Of a DNA stretch of 17,050 nucleotides, positions 13,947 to 17,050 are shown in pieces. The notes beneath the pieces were generated by a model. It searched no databases and had not been told where the DNA came from. It saw only the letters and a list, made by a program, of their open reading frames with translations. Made by a program: the position numbers and the translations under genes. The stretch is from positions 1 through 17,050 of the forward strand of contig CALCDB010000003.1 of NCBI GenBank assembly GCA_937901395.1. Reading direction: 5' to 3'. How positions within the stretch are numbered: position 1 is the stretch's first letter; each line of letters opens with the position of its first letter. Origin of the DNA: an uncultured Verrucomicrobiota bacterium (GTDB taxonomy: Bacteria > Verrucomicrobiota > Kiritimatiellia > RFP12 > UBA1067).

Positions 13947-14929
13947 AGGTAGCGATAATAGGAGATGGCGGTTGGGGAACTGCAAATGCAATTCTGCTCG
14001 CGGGTTATGGCAACGAGGTAACGCTGTGGGGGGCGTTTCCAGAGTATATAGAAGAGATGAAGAAGACGCGATGCAACGCGAAGTTCCTCAAGGGGGTGGC
14101 GTTGCCTGAGAATTTGAAGTTGACGGCAGATCGAAGGGAGGCGGTAGTTGGAGCTGATGTAGTGGTATTGGCGCCGCCATCGAAGTTTTTCGCAACGGTA
14201 GCGGAGGGCTTCAGGGGATTAATCAACGACAATCAGCTGGTAGTGTCTTTGACGAAAGGTCTTTGCGAGAAGACGAATCGCAGAATGACGGATTTAGGCA
14301 AGGAAATATTGGGATTAAAGGATATCGTAGCATTGGCGGGTCCGACGCATGCGGAAGAGGTGTCGAGGGGAATTCCGACGGCGATTGTGGCGGCATGCGA
14401 GAATGATGAGAAGGCGAAAAAGGTTCAGGCAATATGGTCGGGTCCGAAGTTCAGGGTGTATACATCCAACGATCCAATTGGGGTGGAGATTGGCGGGGCG
14501 GTAAAAAATGTATTGGCTATCGCAGTAGGATGTTCGGATGGCATGGGATTTGGCGACAACACGAGGGCCGCATTAATTACACGTGGATTAGTAGAAATGA
14601 AGCGATTCGTGATTCAATATGGTGGCAAGCCAGAGACGGTATCGGGGTTGGCGGGCGTAGGAGATTTGATCGTAACATGCACATCTGTGCATTCGCGGAA
14701 TCATTCGGTAGGCGAACGGTTGGGCAGGGGCGATAAGATTGATGCGATTTTAGGTTCGATGCAGATGGTAGCTGAGGGGGTGTGGAATTCCAAGGTAGTG
14801 CATGAAATCGCCAAACGGCTTGATGTGGATATGCCAATATGCGAGTTGGTGTATCAACTTTGTTACAATCAGTTGGAGGCGAAAGACGCATTGAAGATGA
14901 TTATGAGCAGGGAATTGAAGAGCGAATAA
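13943..14929 (+). CDS. gpsA: NAD(P)-dependent glycerol-3-phosphate dehydrogenase
   Basis: This 328-residue enzyme reduces dihydroxyacetone phosphate to sn-glycerol 3-phosphate for phospholipid synthesis. The dinucleotide motif GDGGWGTA is at 7-14, VSLTKGL at 101-107, AGPTHAEEV at 132-140, and the catalytic lysine Lys188 lies in GGAVKNVLAIAVG (184-196). The NTRAALITRGL substrate motif and GLAGVGDLIVTC follow, all as in GpsA. Length is normal. Translation is coupled to ribBA through an ATGA overlap, with only a weak purine stretch upstream, so it probably depends on ribosomes finishing ribBA. Confidence 0.95.
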   Translation: MKVAIIGDGGWGTANAILLAGYGNEVTLWGAFPEYIEEMKKTRCNAKFLKGVALPENLKLTADRREAVVGADVVVLAPPSKFFATVAEGFRGLINDNQLVVSLTKGLCEKTNRRMTDLGKEILGLKDIVALAGPTHAEEVSRGIPTAIVAACENDEKAKKVQAIWSGPKFRVYTSNDPIGVEIGGAVKNVLAIAVGCSDGMGFGDNTRAALITRGLVEMKRFVIQYGGKPETVSGLAGVGDLIVTCTSVHSRNHSVGERLGRGDKIDAILGSMQMVAEGVWNSKVVHEIAKRLDVDMPICELVYQLCYNQLEAKDALKMIMSRELKSE

Positions 14930-14939
14930 CAATGGTCAA

Positions 14940-15749
14940 GTGGCGATAATGACGGAAATGGTATTATCGAAGGCAATTGGGATATTCTGTTTCATATTCG
15001 GAACGGTGATTGCTTCGTTTTTGAATGTAGTAATCTGGCGAGTTCCGAGGGGGGAGTCAATCGTGAAGCCCGCATCGCATTGCCCTAAATGCAATGCGGA
15101 AATAAAGTGGTATCAGAACATACCGATTATATCTTATCTGATGTTGAGAGGGAAATGCGCGAATTGCAAGACGGGGATATCGCCGAGGTATGTTTTAGTC
15201 GAGATGTTGGGAGGATTCTTATTTTGGGCAGCATATTGGCGATTTGGAGTATATGCACCAATAATGTGGGTGTGGATAGCATTAATGATAATAGGTAGCT
15301 TCATTGATTTTGATTATAAGTTATTACCGGATTTCGTGACGATAGGAGGGATGATATACGGGTTGGTGCTTGCGGGGGTGAATTGGGGTTTGACTGGAGA
15401 ATTGGGGGTGGTATTTGATTCGCTTGGCGGGTTGGCATTGGGTTTTGGATTGTTGATGTTAATTAGGATATTGGGGGAGAAGGCATTCAAGCGAGAGGCG
15501 ATGGGATTGGGGGATGTGTTTTTGATGGGGGCTGTTGGCGCGATATTCGGCCCGGTAGCGGTAATATTTAGCTTGATCTTGAGTTCATTCTTAGGTTCGA
15601 TAGTCGGGGTTGCGATGATATTGGTGTCGAAGGCGAAGATTGGCAAGCAAATCGAAATACCATATGGACCATATATTTGCATGGCGAATTTAGTTTGGAT
15701 GTTCTACGGTCCGAAGTTAGCAGACTGGTATTTAGGACTTTTGCGGTGA
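14940..15749 (+). CDS. Type IV prepilin peptidase / N-methyltransferase
   Basis: This 269-residue polytopic inner-membrane protein is a PilD/GspO-type peptidase, which cleaves prepilin leader peptides and methylates the new N-terminus. The first cytoplasmic loop holds the zinc ligand pairs CPKC at 48-51 and CANC at 73-76, as in the bifunctional form. The aspartyl protease residues lie in IDFDYKLLPD (122-131) and GLGD (189-192). About seven or eight helices can be seen. A PYGP motif lies near the end, as in the family. The GTG start at 14940 is uncertain; ATG at 14949 and 14958 are in frame, and there is no strong Shine-Dalgarno sequence. The gene implies type IV pili or a type II secretion pseudopilus encoded elsewhere, as no pilin is in the window. 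Its stop overlaps the polA start (GTGA). Confidence 0.92.
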   Translation: MAIMTEMVLSKAIGIFCFIFGTVIASFLNVVIWRVPRGESIVKPASHCPKCNAEIKWYQNIPIISYLMLRGKCANCKTGISPRYVLVEMLGGFLFWAAYWRFGVYAPIMWVWIALMIIGSFIDFDYKLLPDFVTIGGMIYGLVLAGVNWGLTGELGVVFDSLGGLALGFGLLMLIRILGEKAFKREAMGLGDVFLMGAVGAIFGPVAVIFSLILSSFLGSIVGVAMILVSKAKIGKQIEIPYGPYICMANLVWMFYGPKLADWYLGLLR

Positions 15750-17050
15750 AAAAGTTATTTATAGTTGATATGATGCCATTCCTTTACAAGGGGCATTTTG
15801 TATTCTTGCGAAATCCGCGGATGACGGCAAGCGGGATAAACACATCGGCATTATTGGGATTAGTCAGCGGTCTACAGTCAATATTGAAACGGGAGAATCC
15901 GACGCATTTAGTATTAGCGATGGATCCGATGGGAACGACATTTCGGAAGGAGGCATTCCCGGCGTACAAGGCTCAGCGGGAGAAGATGCCAGAGGATTTG
16001 GCCGCGTCGATACCGTACGCGTTTGAGTTGGCGGAAGCGTTGAAGATACCTGTGATACAGGTGGATGGATTTGAGGCGGATGATGTAATGGGGACATTGG
16101 CGGTAAAGGGGGCGGCTGCCGGTTTTGAGGTGTATATGGCGACGCCAGACAAGGATGCGGCGCAATTGGTGCGTCCGGGAGTGAAGTTGTATCGCCCAGC
16201 ACATTCTGGTGATGCGGCGGAGATTTACGATGAAGCTGGTGTTTGCGAGCATTGGAAGCTGAAATATCCATTGCAGATGATTGATTATCTCGCATTAGCT
16301 GGAGATTCGGCGGATAATATACCGGGAATAAAGGGAGTGGGGGAGAAGACGGCGGTGGCGTTGTTGGCGGAGTATGGGAATGTGGAGACTATTTTAGAAA
16401 ATGCGGCAAAGCTGAAGGGCAGGTTGGCGGAAAAGGTAGAAAGCGGACGAGAAGATGCGCTAATGTCGAAGATGCTGACGACGATAAGGACTGACGTTCC
16501 GATTGAGCCAATGTGGGAAGATTTTAAGTTAGCGGGATTTGACCACGAGAAGCTCAAGGCGGTATGCATAAAATTCGAATTGAATCGTCTATCAAAAGAG
16601 TTGTTGCATGATTCCGCATGGAATTTACAGGAACAGGCGGAGAAAGAGCAGTATCACACGATTTTGGATACTCCGCATGATTACCGATATGTTTCAACGG
16701 AAGAATCGGCACATGAGCTGTTGAAGATTTTGATGGCGGCGAAACGAGTGGCTTTTGATACGGAAACAACGGCTGGAGAGATGGGTAAATCGGCGACGGA
16801 TGCGCATACATGCAAGATGATTGGGTTTTCGTTCGCGACGGAGAAGGGGAAGGCGTGGTATGTGGACGCGGGATTGATCGACATCTTCCGTCCCCTCTTC
16901 GCCGATCCGACGAAGACGCTCGTGGGGCTCAACGTGAAGTTCGACCGCGCGGTGCTGCACCGTTACGGCATCGGGTTCGCCTCGACGCCGCATGACGTGA
17001 TGCTGGCGCACTACTGCCTTGATGCGGCGGCGCGGCACGGGATGGACATG
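15746..17050 (+). CDS. polA: DNA polymerase I, N-terminal part (runs off the window)
   Basis: An open frame of 435 codons runs to the window end without a stop. Residues 1 to about 290 are the 5' nuclease domain: IVD at 6-8, ATPDKDAAQLV at 132-142, DGFEADDVMG at 107-116, and the helix-hairpin-helix DNIPGIKGVGEKTA at 190-203. Residues from about 315 begin the 3'-5' exonuclease domain, with DTETT at 338-342 and GLNVKFD at 394-400 carrying the acidic residues, so this copy looks proofreading-competent as far as seen. The GTG start is required because the metal-binding Asp8 lies ahead of the first ATG; AGGA at 15734-15737 is 8 bases upstream. Codon style changes near residue 377 (about 16876) with no break in the protein. 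The polymerase domain lies beyond the window. Confidence 0.95.
   Translation, partial: MKKLFIVDMMPFLYKGHFVFLRNPRMTASGINTSALLGLVSGLQSILKRENPTHLVLAMDPMGTTFRKEAFPAYKAQREKMPEDLAASIPYAFELAEALKIPVIQVDGFEADDVMGTLAVKGAAAGFEVYMATPDKDAAQLVRPGVKLYRPAHSGDAAEIYDEAGVCEHWKLKYPLQMIDYLALAGDSADNIPGIKGVGEKTAVALLAEYGNVETILENAAKLKGRLAEKVESGREDALMSKMLTTIRTDVPIEPMWEDFKLAGFDHEKLKAVCIKFELNRLSKELLHDSAWNLQEQAEKEQYHTILDTPHDYRYVSTEESAHELLKILMAAKRVAFDTETTAGEMGKSATDAHTCKMIGFSFATEKGKAWYVDAGLIDIFRPLFADPTKTLVGLNVKFDRAVLHRYGIGFASTPHDVMLAHYCLDAAARHGMDM
16870..16885 (+). other. Right border of the compositional island inside polA
   Basis: Up to the TTG at 16874-16876 polA uses TTG/TTA, ATA and GTA codons. From the ATC at 16877 onward come ATC, TTC, CCC, CTC and GCC codons; all 6 leucines after the border are CTN. 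The encoded exonuclease domain reads smoothly across (KAWYVDAGLIDIFRPLF), so no residue appears lost or gained. No repeat shared with the left border was seen. Confidence 0.7.

Larger units (their letters stand above)
1684..16876 (+). other. Compositional island: different codon dialect and purine-rich coding strand
   Basis: Between roughly 1684 and 16876 synonymous codon choice differs sharply from both flanks. In Era (7738-8634) I count 17 of 23 leucines as TTG/TTA and no GCC among 24 alanines. In aroC before 1684 all 8 leucines are CTN, and after 16877 all 6 leucines of polA are CTN. ATA, TTA, GTA, AGG, AGA and CGA are frequent inside and rare outside. As illustration, bases 8701-8760 hold 23 G and 8 C, while 541-600 hold 14 G and 24 C. 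The block contains only conserved, apparently intact genes besides the left fusion. No flanking repeats, integrase or tRNA mark its ends. Confidence 0.8.

Noticed and set aside
14932..14949. Five-codon frame (MVKWR) just before the prepilin peptidase gene, a possible leader peptide
   Set aside because: It has no ribosome site, no regulatory codon run and no attenuator hairpin; such short frames are expected by chance.
1684..16876. The block as a prophage, integrative element or genomic island
   Set aside because: There is no integrase, transposase, phage gene, attachment repeat or tRNA at either end, and the cargo is core metabolism; the right border is inside polA. Composition alone does not make it a mobile element.

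Overview
The window is a gene-dense, entirely plus-strand stretch of a bacterial chromosome. It carries about 16 housekeeping-type genes joined by 1- to 4-base stop/start overlaps or gaps of a few bases. There is no stretch over 300 bases without a gene, and I see no tRNA, rRNA, CRISPR array, transposase, integrase or hairpin terminator. ExbB/ExbD-type and secreted TPR proteins suggest a Gram-negative cell envelope. An RpiB-GlyA fusion, a stand-alone AICAR transformylase and a dense mix of unrelated housekeeping genes would fit a PVC-type lineage (Kiritimatiellota, Lentisphaerota or Verrucomicrobiota), but that placement is an inference I cannot confirm.

The most striking property is that the window is written in two codon dialects. 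Bases 1 to about 1683 (end of an unknown gene, a NodB-type deacetylase, an FmdB-like zinc ribbon, and the first half of chorismate synthase) and bases from about 16877 to the end use C-ending codons and CTN leucine. The roughly 15.2 kb between use TTG/TTA leucine, ATA/ATT isoleucine, GTA valine and NCG/NCA codons, and are purine-rich on the coding strand. Both borders lie inside open reading frames. At the left border aroC is cut after about 198 codons and continues in frame as a polyferredoxin lacking its own N-terminus. At the right border the switch falls inside a polA reading frame that stays intact in the protein.

Layout of the middle block: a polyferredoxin with a C-terminal DUF1893-like domain (in the aroC fusion), purE, a UDP-glucuronate decarboxylase gene, and a stand-alone AICAR transformylase. 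A clear sigma70-type promoter then precedes the rpiB-glyA fusion, followed by era, a secreted TPR protein, an exbB/exbD pair, a one-helix unknown protein, pyrE, ribBA, gpsA, a prepilin peptidase gene and the 5' part of polA.

Functionally the block mixes purine and pyrimidine synthesis (purE, purH C-terminal domain, pyrE), one-carbon and pentose metabolism (rpiB-glyA), riboflavin (ribBA), phospholipid precursor supply (gpsA), ribosome maturation (era), replication and repair (polA), nucleotide-sugar synthesis, and envelope energy transduction and secretion. The ExbD-like protein lacks the membrane aspartate on which proton-driven ExbD/TolR/MotB-type motors depend, and its ExbB partner lacks a matching threonine, so this motor is probably non-canonical.
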